Below are positions 26,939 through 36,429 of a stretch of DNA of 64,000 nt, piece after piece (position 1 is the stretch's first letter; every line of letters begins with the position of its first letter). The stretch is taken from assembly GCF_025460835.1 (NCBI RefSeq), contig NZ_JAMXAY010000013.1, forward strand, positions 1 to 64,000, written 5' to 3'. The stretch comes from Parapedobacter soli. GTDB taxonomy: Bacteria; Bacteroidota; Bacteroidia; Sphingobacteriales; Sphingobacteriaceae. Under the pieces are notes generated by a model that was not told the DNA's origin, made no database searches, and worked only from the letters and a program-made list of their open reading frames with translations. The translations under genes were made by a program, and so were the position numbers.

Positions 26939-27838
26939 TTACCTGTTGTCGGTTCTGCCGCTTTGGGTGGCCTCAAACGCGATGATTCGCTGATAGATAT
27001 CGTTGCGTAGCTTCCTCCGTAATCCGGCGTCTTTCTTCAACGTAGAAAACTGCAATTTATAGTGCACTGCGTCTTTGGTAATCCCCACCACCCTGAGCTG
27101 GAAACTATCCAGCACCACATCGGGGCCATACCGCTGCAACACGTCGTGCACCTCCTTTTCCAGAGCATCCCTATGGCGAGAACTAGCTAGGGGCAACTCG
27201 AATTCAACGGTCAACTTCCGGGAATTCTGGAGCGACTGGTTGATGATATTTGTTGTAAAAGCCGTGTTATTCGGAATGAGCACCACATCGTCATCGTCGT
27301 TCTTAACCATGATGTTGGACAAAGTGATGTCCATGATTTTGCCTTGGTGCTCACCGATGCGGACGGTATCTCCAATCGTGTACTGGTCAGAAAACATAAT
27401 CAGCAACCCGCTGATCATGTTGGTGATATAGTCGCGGAACAGCAGGGCAATAGCCATCGCCACGATGGTAATACTCGTCAGGAACTCCTTCGGGTTGATA
27501 CCCAGCGCAATCATCAGCCCGAGGATGGCGAATACGATATTCAGCAGGGTAGCTATCTGATTGATACCCAGTATGTAGTTTCCACGGATCCGGTTGTTTT
27601 TCTTGTTGCGGCGCCGATAAATCGAAATCAGTGTAAACCTGCCGATAGCAATCAGGATGCTCCCGGTAAGGAAGGTATTTAGGCCATAGGCTACCCCTGC
27701 CAGATATGGGTGCTGGTGATACATTTCGACATTTGCCGCAAAGGAAATGGTAATGGTAGCCCATAAAACCACTTTGAACGCAAAAAAGAACCACCCGCCG
27801 AGTGGCCGCTCTTTTCCCGTATCAGACGCCCGTGTCAT
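26939..27838 (-). CDS. MscS-family mechanosensitive ion channel
   Basis: 299 aa. An N-terminal TM array (about four helices) is followed by the conserved pore-lining and beta domain: 'TSITIVAMAIALLFRDYITNMISGLLIMFSDQYTIGDTVRIGEHQGKIMDITLSNIMV' spans the Gly/Ala-rich TM3 and the beta-domain signature, then 'LIPNNTAFTTNIINQS'. The small C-terminal domain follows. It opens on membrane tension to release solutes during osmotic downshock. It lies 31 bp after folA on the same strand. Confidence 0.92.
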   Translation of the reverse strand: MTRASDTGKERPLGGWFFFAFKVVLWATITISFAANVEMYHQHPYLAGVAYGLNTFLTGSILIAIGRFTLISIYRRRNKKNNRIRGNYILGINQIATLLNIVFAILGLMIALGINPKEFLTSITIVAMAIALLFRDYITNMISGLLIMFSDQYTIGDTVRIGEHQGKIMDITLSNIMVKNDDDDVVLIPNNTAFTTNIINQSLQNSRKLTVEFELPLASSRHRDALEKEVHDVLQRYGPDVVLDSFQLRVVGITKDAVHYKLQFSTLKKDAGLRRKLRNDIYQRIIAFEATQSGRTDNR

Positions 27839-27869
27839 GCGATAAAAATAAGCATTTGATTTGGAAAAC

Positions 27870-28379
27870 CTACCGACGTCGCTCTAAAATCCGGAAGCTA
27901 TAGCTATATGCATGCCGCTCATCTGCGGGGTGGTTTTCTTCCGATGCCAGACGCCACTCACGCTCATCCAGTTCGGGGAAAAAACTATCACCGGGCAAGG
28001 AAACATGCACGCGCGTAAGGTAGATACGCTCCACGAGCGGCAGGGCTTGCCGATAGATTTCAGCCCCCCCTACAACAAACACTTCCGGTTCGCCCGGGCA
28101 GCTCCCGATAGCGGCCTCTACCGAGTGGACCACCTCGGCACCCGCTACCGCATACTCGGCCTGCCGGGTGATGATGATATTCCGGCGATTGGGAAGCGGC
28201 TTGCCCACCGACTCGTACGTCTTGCGGCCCATGATAACGGGGTGGCCTGTAGTGGTTCGCTTGAAAAACCGCAGGTCGTTCGGCAAGTGCCACAGCAACT
28301 GGTTGTCTTTGCCAATGGCATTGTTTTCGGCAGCAGCCACAATGGCCGACACAAGCGGACGTGCTGTTGAATGCTCCAT
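27870..28379 (-). CDS. folA: Dihydrofolate reductase
   Basis: 169 aa. 'VSAIVAAAENNAIGKDNQLLWHLPNDL' is the N-terminal NADPH/folate signature, followed by 'GHPVIMGRKTYESVGKPLPNR' and 'EVFVVGGAEIYRQAL'. It reduces dihydrofolate to tetrahydrofolate with NADPH. It sits 9 bp after thyA on the same strand, so the dihydrofolate made by thymidylate synthase is recycled by its operon partner. Confidence 0.96.
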   Translation of the reverse strand: MEHSTARPLVSAIVAAAENNAIGKDNQLLWHLPNDLRFFKRTTTGHPVIMGRKTYESVGKPLPNRRNIIITRQAEYAVAGAEVVHSVEAAIGSCPGEPEVFVVGGAEIYRQALPLVERIYLTRVHVSLPGDSFFPELDEREWRLASEENHPADERHAYSYSFRILERRR

Positions 28380-28388
28380 ATTGAAACC

Positions 28389-29210
28389 CTATACCGCTAC
28401 CGGCGCTTTGATACGTGGATACGGATCATAATCCTTCAATTCGAAATCTTCATAGCGGAAGCCCAGTATGTCGGTAACCGCTGGATTGATCGCCATGTGC
28501 GGTAGCGGCCGCGGCGAGCGGCTCAGCTGGAGCTCCACCTGTTCGAAATGATTACTGTATAGGTGGGCATCGCCAAATGTATGCACAAAATCCGCCGCCT
28601 CCATATCGCATACCTGTGCCATCATCATGGTCAGTAATGCGTAAGACGCGATATTGAATGGAACGCCGAGGAAGATATCCGCACTACGCTGGTACAACTG
28701 GCAGGAAAGCTGTGGTTTGAGCAGGCCATTTGCGGGGTCTGCCGGGGCCACATAAAATTGGAAAAAGGCATGGCATGGCGGCAATGCCATGTTTTCGATC
28801 TCTGCCACATTCCATGCCGACACGATGATGCGGCGCGAGTCGGGATTGGTTTTCAACTGCTGTACCACCCTCGCGATCTGATCGATATGCTCCCCACCCG
28901 GGGTAGGCCACGACCGCCATTGCGACCCGTACACCGGGCCCAAGTTACCCGCCTCGTCGGCCCATTCATCCCAGATGCTCACCCCGTTTTCTTTGAGGTA
29001 TTTGATGTTGGTGTCGCCGCGGAGGAACCAGATCAGCTCATGGATAATGGAGCGCAGGTGCACCTTCTTGGTCGTTACCAGGGGAAATCCCGCTTTCAAA
29101 TCGAAACGCATCTGGTGGCCGAACACACTGCGGGTACCTGTACCCGTACGGTCGTGCTTAGTCACTCCGCTTTCATACACATAGCGCATCAAATCGAGGT
29201 ATTGCTTCAT
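28389..29210 (-). CDS. thyA: Thymidylate synthase
   Basis: 273 aa. '[19 protein letters not shown]' is the N-terminal dUMP phosphate loop; the nucleophile is Cys146 in '[12 protein letters not shown]', the same number as in E. coli; '[25 protein letters not shown]' and 'GDAHLYSNH' follow. It methylates dUMP to dTMP using methylene-tetrahydrofolate. A near -7 box (TATCTTTA, minus strand, about 29231-29238) precedes it. Confidence 0.98.
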   Translation of the reverse strand: MKQYLDLMRYVYESGVTKHDRTGTGTRSVFGHQMRFDLKAGFPLVTTKKVHLRSIIHELIWFLRGDTNIKYLKENGVSIWDEWADEAGNLGPVYGSQWRSWPTPGGEHIDQIARVVQQLKTNPDSRRIIVSAWNVAEIENMALPPCHAFFQFYVAPADPANGLLKPQLSCQLYQRSADIFLGVPFNIASYALLTMMMAQVCDMEAADFVHTFGDAHLYSNHFEQVELQLSRSPRPLPHMAINPAVTDILGFRYEDFELKDYDPYPRIKAPVAV

Positions 29211-29252
29211 CGTAAATCCTTTAAAGTGCGTAAAGATACACAGATTTTCGGG

Positions 29253-32200
29253 CTACACCGCCTCCTCTTCGTATTCTTTCACTTCTTTATGGACATAGTC
29301 CTCCACCATCAACTCCTCGATGGGCTGTCCCTTTTTATCCAAGCCGAGGCGATGCAGGATATTGTCCATGATCTGGTAAATAACCGGAACGACAATCAGC
29401 GTCAGGAACAACGAACTGATCAGTCCGCCGATGATGACCCACGCAAGCCCGTTTTTCCATTCGGCACTTGGCCCCGTGGCCATGGCGATCGGTAGCATCC
29501 CGAACACCATAGCGATGGTAGTCATCAGGATAGGACGCAGCCGTGCCTGGTTAGCTAGGAGGAGTGCTTCGCGGGTCGACTTACCTTCGGCCTTGAGGTG
29601 GTTGGTGAAGTCCACAAGGATGATGGCGTTTTTGGCCACCAGCCCAATCAGCATGATCAACCCAAGAATGGTGAATATATTCAGGGTATTATTTGACAGC
29701 GCTAATGCCAGCAACGCGCCGATAATAGACAAGGGTATGGAAAACATCACCACGAACGGATACACAAAACTATCGTAAAGCGCCACCATGATGAAGTAGA
29801 CAAGGAGGATGGAACTGATCAGTGCGATACCCAGGGTACCGAACCCTTCAGACTGCTGCTCCATATCGCCGCTCCAGACATAGCTTACGCCGCTGGGGCG
29901 CCGAACTTGGTCGAGTTGCGCCTCCAGATCGGCGGCGATGGCACTCACGGGGCGACCTACAACTTGCGACTGCACCTTAACTGATGTACTTTTGTCGCGC
30001 CGCTCCAGCTGGCTCGGCCCCGACCCCTCTCGGACGGAGGCAAACTGCGACAACCGCACTACCTGCCCTTTATCGTTTGTAAACGCTAGGTTGCTCACGT
30101 CGCTCACATTCTGGCGATCGTAGTCATCGAAACGGACATTGATATCGTATTCATATTCTCCAGAGCGGAATTTGCCGTCGGTATTCCCATTGAATGCGGT
30201 TTGCATAGTAGCACCCACCGTTTGTAGGTTGAGACCCAACGCGGCCATCTTGTCGCGGTCCACTTCCACGGTGATTTCGGGCGTTCCGCTCTCTATCGAT
30301 AGCTTGGCCTCGGAGGTACCCGGAATTTTGCGCACCTCTTGCAAGATACCTTCCGCATACGTAAGTACCGAATCCAGGTCAGAACCGATCACCACCATCT
30401 CGAGAGGTGCCTGCTCTGCAAAACCAACGATACTGATGGGTACCGTCTTCACCTTAGCCCCCACCAATATATCTTCCATTTCGCGTTTCAACTTCGCTGC
30501 ATAGATATTGCTGGGATCTTCCCGGTCTTGGCTACCCACCAGTTTCACGGTGAGCTCGGCCTTGTATGCCGTAGCCTGCGTACCTAAGAAACCATCGCTA
30601 GACTGCCCCACGGTGGAGATTACCGATACCACCTCGGGCTTAGTCGCCAGAAATGCTTCCGCACGCTGGGCCATCTGGTTGGTTTGCTCAATGGACGCGT
30701 CCTTGGGCATCTCTATCTGCACCAAAAACTCACCACGGTCGCCCTGTGCAAAAAACTCACCACCGATATACCCCCCGGCCAGCAGTCCAAACGAGGCGAT
30801 CAGCATAACGGTCACCAGTGCCAACGTGATGAATTTGTGGTTGAGCGACCACTTCAACACACCCGACACCCAATTGGTGAACCGATGCAGCTGGTTTTCG
30901 AACCACAGCACGAACCGGCCGAAAATATTCTTGTCAGACACCCGGTCGAGCTTACCGAAGCGCGATGTGAGCAGCGGTACAATCGTAAATGAGGCCAGCA
31001 AGCTAAGCAAGGTAGCTATCACTACCACCACGCAAAACTCACGCAATATATCGGACACCATGCCGGTGCTGATGGCAATCGGGAGGAATACCACCACAAT
31101 AACCAGTGTGATGGATATAACGGTAAACCCGATTTCTTTAGCGGCATCGTAGGATGCGCGCACCTTGTTCTTGCCCATTTCCATGTGCCGGTAAATGTTT
31201 TCGATTACCACGATGGCGTCGTCTACAAGGATACCTACCACTAGCGACAGACCCAAGAGCGACATCAGATTGAGTGTGTAACCAAACAGGTTGATACCGA
31301 TGAACGTGGCAATCAGCGACGCCGGGATGGCTACCATTACGATGACCGCGTTACGGATGCTATGCAGGAAGAACAGCATCACCACAGCTACCAGTACAAC
31401 CGCCAAGAACAAATCGAATATCACGGCATTGGCCGACTCCAGTGTATAGGTGGAGCTGTCGTTTGCCACATCTATTTTCAAGCCCTCCGCCTGGTAGGTA
31501 TCCATCAACGTGGCGATTGTCTCTTGCGTACCGCGGCTAACTTCCACGGCATTGGCATCGGACTGTTTGAGTACCTGCAGCAACAGTGCGCTCTGCCGAT
31601 TTACACGGGCAATTTTTTCAACATCCTTTTGCGTATCCTGCACATCGGCGATATCGCGGATACGTACCTGGCCACCGGTTGGGGTTGTGGAAATAACGAG
31701 GTTGCGCAGTTCCTCTACCGATTTATATTTGCCGGCCAGCCGCACGAGGATGTCCTGGTTTTGCGTTTTGACACTCCCGGTGGGGAAATCGAGGTTTGAT
31801 GTCAGGATTGCCTGTTGCACCTGCAGGATAGACAGTCCATAGCCTTCGAGCTCTGAGGCGTCTATGCTCACCTGTATCTCCCGCTCTTGCCCGCCGATAA
31901 GGTTTACCTGCGCCACCCCCGGCACCCGTGATAGCACGGGCTGCACACGCTTATCTATCAGGTCGTAAAACGCTGCGTCATCCATATCGCCGGTGGCTGC
32001 GAGTGAAAGGATTGGCAGGTCGTCCATGGAGAATTTGGCCAACGAGGGTGCTTCCGCATCGTCTGGTAATTCAGACAAGATGGCGTTTACCTTACGCTGG
32101 GCATCATTGAGCGCGTAGTCTACATCGGTGCCGCTATTCAGCTCGATGATGACCATGGAAAGGCTCTCGAACGATGTTGCGTCGAGCTTCTTGATATTCT

Positions 32201-32423
32201 CCAACGATGCTACGGCATCCTCGATTTTCTTGGTTACGGTATTTTCCACCTCACTGGGTGACGCCCCCGGGTATATGGTGGTGATAGACACCACGCTCGG
32301 GGTGAACTTGGGGAGCAACTCGTAGTTTAACGAGAAGTAGCTCATGATGCCCAATAAGGTCAGTGCGGTGAATACCACAATGACGATGGATGGGCGCTTT
32401 ATCGATATTTCTGCTATCTTCAT
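29253..32423 (-). CDS. RND-family efflux pump inner-membrane subunit (AcrB/HAE-like)
   Basis: 1056 aa with the duplicated RND plan: TM1, a large periplasmic pore/docking domain, TM2-6 with 'GILVDDAIVVIENIYRHM' (proton-relay Asp pair in TM4), a second periplasmic domain and TM7-12 ('KNAIILVDFTNHLK', 'RLRPILMTTIAMVFGMLPIA'). It exports drugs or amphiphiles using proton entry. Last of the operon tetR-TolC-MFP-RND, 32 bp after the membrane fusion protein gene. Confidence 0.95.
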   Translation of the reverse strand: MKIAEISIKRPSIVIVVFTALTLLGIMSYFSLNYELLPKFTPSVVSITTIYPGASPSEVENTVTKKIEDAVASLENIKKLDATSFESLSMVIIELNSGTDVDYALNDAQRKVNAILSELPDDAEAPSLAKFSMDDLPILSLAATGDMDDAAFYDLIDKRVQPVLSRVPGVAQVNLIGGQEREIQVSIDASELEGYGLSILQVQQAILTSNLDFPTGSVKTQNQDILVRLAGKYKSVEELRNLVISTTPTGGQVRIRDIADVQDTQKDVEKIARVNRQSALLLQVLKQSDANAVEVSRGTQETIATLMDTYQAEGLKIDVANDSSTYTLESANAVIFDLFLAVVLVAVVMLFFLHSIRNAVIVMVAIPASLIATFIGINLFGYTLNLMSLLGLSLVVGILVDDAIVVIENIYRHMEMGKNKVRASYDAAKEIGFTVISITLVIVVVFLPIAISTGMVSDILREFCVVVVIATLLSLLASFTIVPLLTSRFGKLDRVSDKNIFGRFVLWFENQLHRFTNWVSGVLKWSLNHKFITLALVTVMLIASFGLLAGGYIGGEFFAQGDRGEFLVQIEMPKDASIEQTNQMAQRAEAFLATKPEVVSVISTVGQSSDGFLGTQATAYKAELTVKLVGSQDREDPSNIYAAKLKREMEDILVGAKVKTVPISIVGFAEQAPLEMVVIGSDLDSVLTYAEGILQEVRKIPGTSEAKLSIESGTPEITVEVDRDKMAALGLNLQTVGATMQTAFNGNTDGKFRSGEYEYDINVRFDDYDRQNVSDVSNLAFTNDKGQVVRLSQFASVREGSGPSQLERRDKSTSVKVQSQVVGRPVSAIAADLEAQLDQVRRPSGVSYVWSGDMEQQSEGFGTLGIALISSILLVYFIMVALYDSFVYPFVVMFSIPLSIIGALLALALSNNTLNIFTILGLIMLIGLVAKNAIILVDFTNHLKAEGKSTREALLLANQARLRPILMTTIAMVFGMLPIAMATGPSAEWKNGLAWVIIGGLISSLFLTLIVVPVIYQIMDNILHRLGLDKKGQPIEELMVEDYVHKEVKEYEEEAV

Positions 32424-32455
32424 GATTTGAGATATGAGCTATTAGAAACAAATAA

Positions 32456-33532
32456 TTATCCTTGGGCCGCGTCGGACTGCGCAGCTACCTTGGCGCCGTC
32501 CACCAAGTTGATCTGCCCGCTTGTGATTACGGTTTCACCCTCTTCAAGCCCCTTGATGATTTCTACCTGTTCGCCGAAGATCCGTCCGGCAACCACATCG
32601 CGGACTGCCGCTGTACTGTCTGCATCCATCACATACACCTGGTTGCTGTTTACCCCACCGATGAAAGCCCCGCGTGGAACGAGGATGGCAGGAGCCGCCT
32701 GTGGGAACTTGAAATTGGCTGTGCCATACATTCCCGCCCTCAATTCGGAAGAGTGGTTATTGTCAATAACAATCTCTACCGGATAGTTGAGTGCGTTATC
32801 GGCCTTGGCAGCAATGAACCGTACCTTACCGTTAAACTCCTCGGCAGGGAATACCGTACTGGTAACGGTGACCTTATCCCCTACTTTTAGGTGGACCACC
32901 TGGCTTTCGTTGGCGGTCACCTGCAGTTTCAATTGCGAGAGATCTACAATCTCGAAGAGCTCCGTGCCCGGCGACAGGTAGGCCCCCACTTCAATGGACC
33001 GGCGGTTGATGATGCCATTGATGGGCGACTTCACCGCGGCATCGGCCACGCGGCGGTTGGCCTGCTGCAGCCTAACCTCTGCGTTGCGGAGCTGCAGCTC
33101 GATTTCATCCAGTTGAGCCCGCGTAACACCGCCGGTTTCAAACGAGCTCTTGTACCGTTCGTGATCAGTTTTCAACTTTTGCAGGGCATCTTCGGCAGCC
33201 TGTTTATCCAGGGTGAGGATTTCGGGGTCGACCAGTGCCAGCACCTGGCCGGCACGCACCCGCGAACCCTCGTCGACCAAAATGCGTGTGATGCGGCCGC
33301 TCACTTCCGAAAGCAGCTTCAGGTCCTGGTTCGCGGCGAAGTTGCCGTTGGCCGAGAAGTCCAGCACAATCGGTTGCCGGCTCACCGTGGCAACCTTAAC
33401 GACGACAGCGCCGCCCGTTTCGGCAACGACAGCCGTCTTCGCCTCGTTTTCTTTTTTGTTATTGGTTAATACCCACCCGATAAGGCCCAACAGGCCAATA
33501 ACGACGATGATGGTGATAATGATCCGTTTCAT
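32456..33532 (-). CDS. RND efflux membrane-fusion (adaptor) protein
   Basis: 358 aa. It has an N-terminal TM or signal anchor ('IIITIIVVIGLLGLIGWVL'), a lipoyl/biotinyl half-motif ('LLSEVSGRITRILVDEGSRVRAGQVLALVD'), a coiled-coil hairpin of about 80 residues, the second half-motif ('KSPINGIINRRSIEVGAYLSPGTELFEIVD'), a beta-barrel and membrane-proximal domain. It bridges the RND pump and the TolC-like channel. It lies 23 bp after the outer-membrane gene on the same strand. Confidence 0.94.
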   Translation of the reverse strand: MKRIIITIIVVIGLLGLIGWVLTNNKKENEAKTAVVAETGGAVVVKVATVSRQPIVLDFSANGNFAANQDLKLLSEVSGRITRILVDEGSRVRAGQVLALVDPEILTLDKQAAEDALQKLKTDHERYKSSFETGGVTRAQLDEIELQLRNAEVRLQQANRRVADAAVKSPINGIINRRSIEVGAYLSPGTELFEIVDLSQLKLQVTANESQVVHLKVGDKVTVTSTVFPAEEFNGKVRFIAAKADNALNYPVEIVIDNNHSSELRAGMYGTANFKFPQAAPAILVPRGAFIGGVNSNQVYVMDADSTAAVRDVVAGRIFGEQVEIIKGLEEGETVITSGQINLVDGAKVAAQSDAAQG

Positions 33533-33555
33533 ATATTAAGTGTGTGTGATGGTGT

Positions 33556-34905
33556 TTACTCGTTTATCAATGATTTAATCTCTCCGCTCGCCTTCTTCAA
33601 TTGAATCTCGGCGATTTTATAATTCAGCAGGGCCTGTGTATAGCTGTTTTGCGCTTGTGTCAACGCATTTTCAGTATCAAGCAAATCGGTAAGCGGCGCC
33701 AGTCCGTTGTTGTAGTTGTTTTGCGTACTCTCATACACCTCCTGGGCCAGTCGTACGTTCTCACGTTGGGAACCGATTGTATTCAATGCATTGCGTAACT
33801 GTATCCGCGCGTTCTCATTGGCGAGGCTCAGTGACTGCTTCGTGTTCCATAAGTCCTGTTCGGCCTTGAGGTAGTCAACCTTAGCCTGGCCCATGCGGGC
33901 GCGTGTGGCAAACCCGTTGAAAATGGGGATACGCAGGCTGAGACCTATAACCATCGAACCGAACCGCGCAGCTATCGGATCCTCCGAGCTCTTATACAGG
34001 TAGTTGAACCGGTCGGACATCGCCGTGTAGGTGTAGTTGCTTACCAGCGCCAACGTGGGGAAGTATTCGGCCCTATAGGCTTTATGCTGCAGATCCAGCA
34101 GCTCCAGTTGCTTGGACATCAAATTGAGTTCCACCAAATGGTCCATCCCGTTAGGTTGCTCGGGCAGATCCAGTGCCATCGGGACTTCCTTCAGCTCCGT
34201 TTCGGGTAGGACGATGGCCGTCTCGATCGGCATGCCCATGGTGTATTTCAATTGGTTTTCAAGCATCACGATACCATTTACGAGCTCCTCGCGCTGCGTT
34301 TCCAGGTTGGTAATATTTACCCGGATCCGGTCCACATCGATTTTCTTTGCCAACCCATTTTCGTACTGATTGGATACAATCTCGTAGATTACCCTCACGT
34401 TTTTAAGGTTGGTATCGATCACATTCAGCTGCTCGCGGTTTACCAGTACTTGGTAGTAGTTGGTGGCTACCCGTTCAATCACCTGCTCCTCGGTAAGATC
34501 CGCGCTCAACTCATAAAACTCACCGGTTGTTTTCGCGGCTTTCAGCCCGGTAAATACCTGCTGGTTGAATACCTGCTGGTTCAATTGTGCCCCTACGTAG
34601 GAATCCCACGGCTGGCCAATGGTAACGGATTGGCCTGCAAAGACGAGTTTACCGATAACGGGATTGTAATTCAACGCGCTATTGACCTCGATCTGGGGTA
34701 ATGCCGATGCCCGGACTTCTGCGACCTGGTGTTTTCCTCCTTCCACGTCCAACTGGGCCTTTTTCACCGCTTCGCTATGAGTCAGCGCGTAATGGAGTGC
34801 ATCCTTCAGGGTAAGTACTTGCTGGGCGGATACGGTTTGTGTGCCGGTTAAGGCGACGAGCAGCGTACCGATAATTAATCGTATATTCATTATTGATTTC
34901 TTCAT
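33556..34905 (-). CDS. TolC-family outer-membrane efflux channel
   Basis: 449 aa. A signal peptide ('IRLIIGTLLVALTGTQTVSAQQ') leads to two OEP repeats of long heptad helices ('LTLKDALHYALTHSEAVKKAQLDVEG', 'LAQEVYESTQNNYNNGLAPLTDLLDTENALTQAQNSY'). I chose ATG 34905 (MKKSIMN), one base after the tetR stop, over the longer frame to 34992. It forms the outer-membrane exit of the RND pump. Confidence 0.93.
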   Translation of the reverse strand: MKKSIMNIRLIIGTLLVALTGTQTVSAQQVLTLKDALHYALTHSEAVKKAQLDVEGGKHQVAEVRASALPQIEVNSALNYNPVIGKLVFAGQSVTIGQPWDSYVGAQLNQQVFNQQVFTGLKAAKTTGEFYELSADLTEEQVIERVATNYYQVLVNREQLNVIDTNLKNVRVIYEIVSNQYENGLAKKIDVDRIRVNITNLETQREELVNGIVMLENQLKYTMGMPIETAIVLPETELKEVPMALDLPEQPNGMDHLVELNLMSKQLELLDLQHKAYRAEYFPTLALVSNYTYTAMSDRFNYLYKSSEDPIAARFGSMVIGLSLRIPIFNGFATRARMGQAKVDYLKAEQDLWNTKQSLSLANENARIQLRNALNTIGSQRENVRLAQEVYESTQNNYNNGLAPLTDLLDTENALTQAQNSYTQALLNYKIAEIQLKKASGEIKSLINE

Positions 34906-34906
34906 A

Positions 34907-35512
34907 TTATTCTTTTTCTCGGAGACCATTGATAATGATTGCAGCAGCCTGTTTTTGCTTTTCAAACATCCGGGCAAGTTCATCCCGGTCAATCAGCGCA
35001 AGGGGCGTAGCACGATCACAGAACATGGCAAGCCCCCGCATCATCGATACATAAAGCTCAGACGTAGAAGCAACGTCAAATGTTACAAGCTCATGGCGAG
35101 CTATGCCCTGTTTAAACACGCGCGACACGGTATCCACCTCGCGTTGAAATAGGTTTTTGGCCAATCCTTTCCACTTATCTTCGTTGATGTTCATCTCATG
35201 GAGGTTAAGAGTGAGCATATAATATTTCTCGAAATAAGCCTTCTTCATGTCCAGTATACGGAAGAGCAGGTCTAACGTATCCTTTGCCTCACCAAATGCT
35301 TTTTCGACCGTCGTATCACTCTCATCGATGATGCGGTAGGCGATCGCCTCTATCAATGAAAACTTATCCGGAAAATAATAGTATAGGTTTGCTTTAGAGA
35401 GTTGCAGATCTTCCGCCACTTCGCTCATGGTCGTTTTTGCAATCCCGAAATGCGAGAACCGCTTCAACGCAGCCTCGATTATCTGATTTCGTTTATCATC
35501 CACAGCGTTCAT
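34907..35512 (-). CDS. TetR/AcrR-family transcriptional regulator
   Basis: 201 aa. The N-terminal helix-turn-helix is 'IIEAALKRFSHFGIAKTTMSEVAEDLQLSKANLYYYFPDKFSLIEAI', a textbook TetR DNA-binding domain, followed by an all-helical ligand domain. It is the first gene of the efflux operon and almost certainly represses it; the candidate operator at 35528-35554 overlaps its own -7 box. Confidence 0.94.
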   Translation of the reverse strand: MNAVDDKRNQIIEAALKRFSHFGIAKTTMSEVAEDLQLSKANLYYYFPDKFSLIEAIAYRIIDESDTTVEKAFGEAKDTLDLLFRILDMKKAYFEKYYMLTLNLHEMNINEDKWKGLAKNLFQREVDTVSRVFKQGIARHELVTFDVASTSELYVSMMRGLAMFCDRATPLALIDRDELARMFEKQKQAAAIIINGLREKE

Positions 35513-35527
35513 TTTATCTTTTTACTG

Positions 35528-35581
35528 TTTGACTTTTTCTAAAATTTGGTCAAAAGTAAAACATAACTAGCAATTAGCAAA
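35528..35581 (-). promoter_or_regulatory. TetR operon promoter with overlapping candidate operator
   Basis: Minus strand: TTTG (35581-35578), a 19-base spacer, and TACTTTTG (35558-35551) form a Bacteroidota promoter. An inverted repeat with TTTGAC (35528-35533) and GTCAAA (35549-35554), centres 21 bp apart, overlaps the -7 box and the start-site region, where a TetR dimer would block transcription. Confidence 0.6.
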
Positions 35582-35722
35582 TGAAAAATTACGCCAGCGA
35601 TGTGCAGAGCCAATCTTATGACATAACATTTACATAAGCCAGTCGCAAAGAAATGGAATGCCGATGACAACCCTATGGCAGAAGCGTTGGGGTATCCTGA
35701 AAAAAACTGGCGGTGATTGAGT
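35559..35722. other. Intergenic region between the TetR gene and the Lrp gene
   Basis: Apart from the TetR -33 element I see no gene or hairpin with a T-run. A 68-codon minus-strand frame here has no start context and Cys/His-rich low-quality sequence; I judge it non-coding. Confidence 0.5.
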
Positions 35723-36196
35723 TTACAATGGGTATGCGGTGTCACTTCGGGCCTCCTCGAGCACGAAGAAGCTTTGCACTGTACTGATATTGGGCAGTGT
35801 CGCTAATTTTTCGCGGAGGAAGTGGTTGTAGGCGTCCATATCGCGCACGGCAACCCGGAGAATGAAATCATACGCACCTGTCAGCTGCATGCATTCCATC
35901 ACTTCATCGAAGGCAAGTACGTCGCGTTCGAAGCCCAGCAACGTCTCCCGGCTATGGGATGTCAGTAATACATGTGAAAAAGCCACCAAGCTGCGGTCTA
36001 TCTTTCGCCTATCCAAGATAGCCACCACCCGTTTGATGTATCCCTGTTCCCGGAGTTTACGCCGGCGTTCCTGGATGGCAGCAACAGACCGATTCACCTG
36101 TAAAGATAGTTCCCTATTTGACAATGTGGCATCGCGCTGCAAGATGCGCAGCAATTCGATATCTATGGGATCGAGGTCGACCAAAATACTAATCAA
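35723..36196 (-). CDS. Lrp/AsnC-family transcriptional regulator
   Basis: 157 aa. The N-terminal winged HTH ('LDPIDIELLRILQRDATLSNRELSLQVNRSVAAIQERRRKLREQGYIKR') is followed by a RAM/ligand domain ('MECMQLTGAYDFILRVAVRDMDAYNHFLREKL'). It starts with TTG 36196 or the TTG four codons later; no ATG is available. It is divergent from a threonine dehydrogenase gene that it may regulate. Confidence 0.92.
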   Translation of the reverse strand: MISILVDLDPIDIELLRILQRDATLSNRELSLQVNRSVAAIQERRRKLREQGYIKRVVAILDRRKIDRSLVAFSHVLLTSHSRETLLGFERDVLAFDEVMECMQLTGAYDFILRVAVRDMDAYNHFLREKLATLPNISTVQSFFVLEEARSDTAYPL

Positions 36197-36219
36197 TTAC
36201 TTTAACGGCCAATGATTAC

Positions 36220-36264
36220 TTGAACTGATCAAAAGTAGAAAAAAAACGGAATTGTTCAGTTCAA
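36220..36264. promoter_or_regulatory. Inverted repeat around the -7 box of the Lrp/AsnC gene
   Basis: Perfect 9-bp arms TTGAACTGA (36220-36228) and TCAGTTCAA (36256-36264) flank the minus-strand -7 box TACTTTTG (36237-36230). Paired half-sites across a promoter, in the gap between a regulator and a divergent metabolic gene, suggest an Lrp-type operator used for autoregulation and for control of the dehydrogenase gene. Confidence 0.5.
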
Positions 36265-36429
36265 ACAATAAATTTACCCGAAATAAAGAATAACTATTGT
36301 GTTTTTATCCATAAAAAAGCAATTTTGTATCGTTATTTAGGGCTGCGGTTACACCAGCAAATGGCTATCACACATGAATGATATACCGCAACCCTAATGT
36401 AGCGCAGGCTGCTTTTTAACAGATTTCGT

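Noticed and set aside
35539-35745. Minus-strand frame of 68 codons between TetR and Lrp genes
   Set aside because: It overlaps the TetR promoter and the end of the Lrp gene and has no protein-like composition.
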